From positions 1 through 5,161 of the forward strand of contig JAAYZP010000220.1 of assembly GCA_012514785.1 (NCBI GenBank): 5,161 nucleotides of DNA. Direction: 5' to 3'. Under the pieces are notes generated by a model that did not search any database, was not told the origin of the DNA, and saw only the letters and a list, made by a program, of their open reading frames with translations. Positions 5,133 to 5,161 of this stretch are shown one piece after another; the stretch's first letter is position 1, and the number at the start of each line of letters is the position of its first letter. A program made the translations under genes and the position numbers. Source of the stretch: Propionibacterium sp. Its GTDB lineage: Bacteria > Actinomycetota > Actinomycetes > Propionibacteriales > Propionibacteriaceae.

Positions 5133-5161
5133 ATGGTCGAAATCAACCCGACACGACGCAG
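5133..5161 (+). CDS. 5' end of the next gene in the eccE operon (partial)
   Basis: The window ends nine codons into an open frame reading MVEINPTRR. It begins 30 bases after the preceding stop, on the same strand, with a GAAAGG ribosome site six bases upstream. Another ESX component such as EccC, EccD or MycP would be expected here by linkage, but nine residues do not allow a choice. Confidence 0.55.

Noticed and set aside
4197..5146. Minus-strand open frames of 208 and 186 codons
   Set aside because: They lie antisense to eccE and the gene behind it, their composition is that of shadow frames, and there is no plausible ribosome site or motif.

Overview
The window looks like chromosomal DNA of a high-GC actinobacterium. 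Codon third positions are almost all G or C, start codons include GTG, promoters appear leaderless, and the main content is an actinobacterial type VII (ESX) secretion locus: two WXG100 substrates, EccB and EccE. The EccB N-terminus and the gene order suggest a non-mycobacterial actinomycete, perhaps a Propionibacteriales relative; that placement is only an impression.

Layout. Positions 1-35 hold the apparent 3' end of a rightward gene. Positions 36-170 are non-coding and contain a short tandem-repeat array that runs into a 70-bp imperfect palindrome. Positions 171-829 (minus strand) carry a type II toxin-antitoxin operon: a Phd/YefM-like antitoxin followed by a VapC-like PIN toxin, joined by a GTGA overlap and headed by a perfect operator palindrome at 836-857. 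A strong GC-rich hairpin (896-925) ends the leftward ESX transcript and separates it from the toxin-antitoxin promoter. Two small WXG100 genes (943-1233 and 1272-1577) lie downstream of eccB (1766-3199), all on the minus strand.

At about 3206-3231 there is a compact divergent promoter region with a near-palindrome. From it eccB and the esx pair are read leftward, and eccE (3265-4443), a coupled gene of unknown function (4443-5102) and the start of a further gene (5133 onward) are read rightward.

How the parts work together. EccB and EccE are membrane components of the ESX secretion complex. The two WXG100 proteins are the probable secreted pair, and both carry a C-terminal YxxxE motif. The 219-residue protein behind eccE reads like an FtsK/EccC-type NTPase fold without a P-loop, so it may be a pseudo-ATPase accessory of the machine. 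The EccC motor, EccD and the MycP protease are not in this window and presumably lie to the right. The toxin-antitoxin pair seems to be an independent neighbour rather than part of the secretion system.
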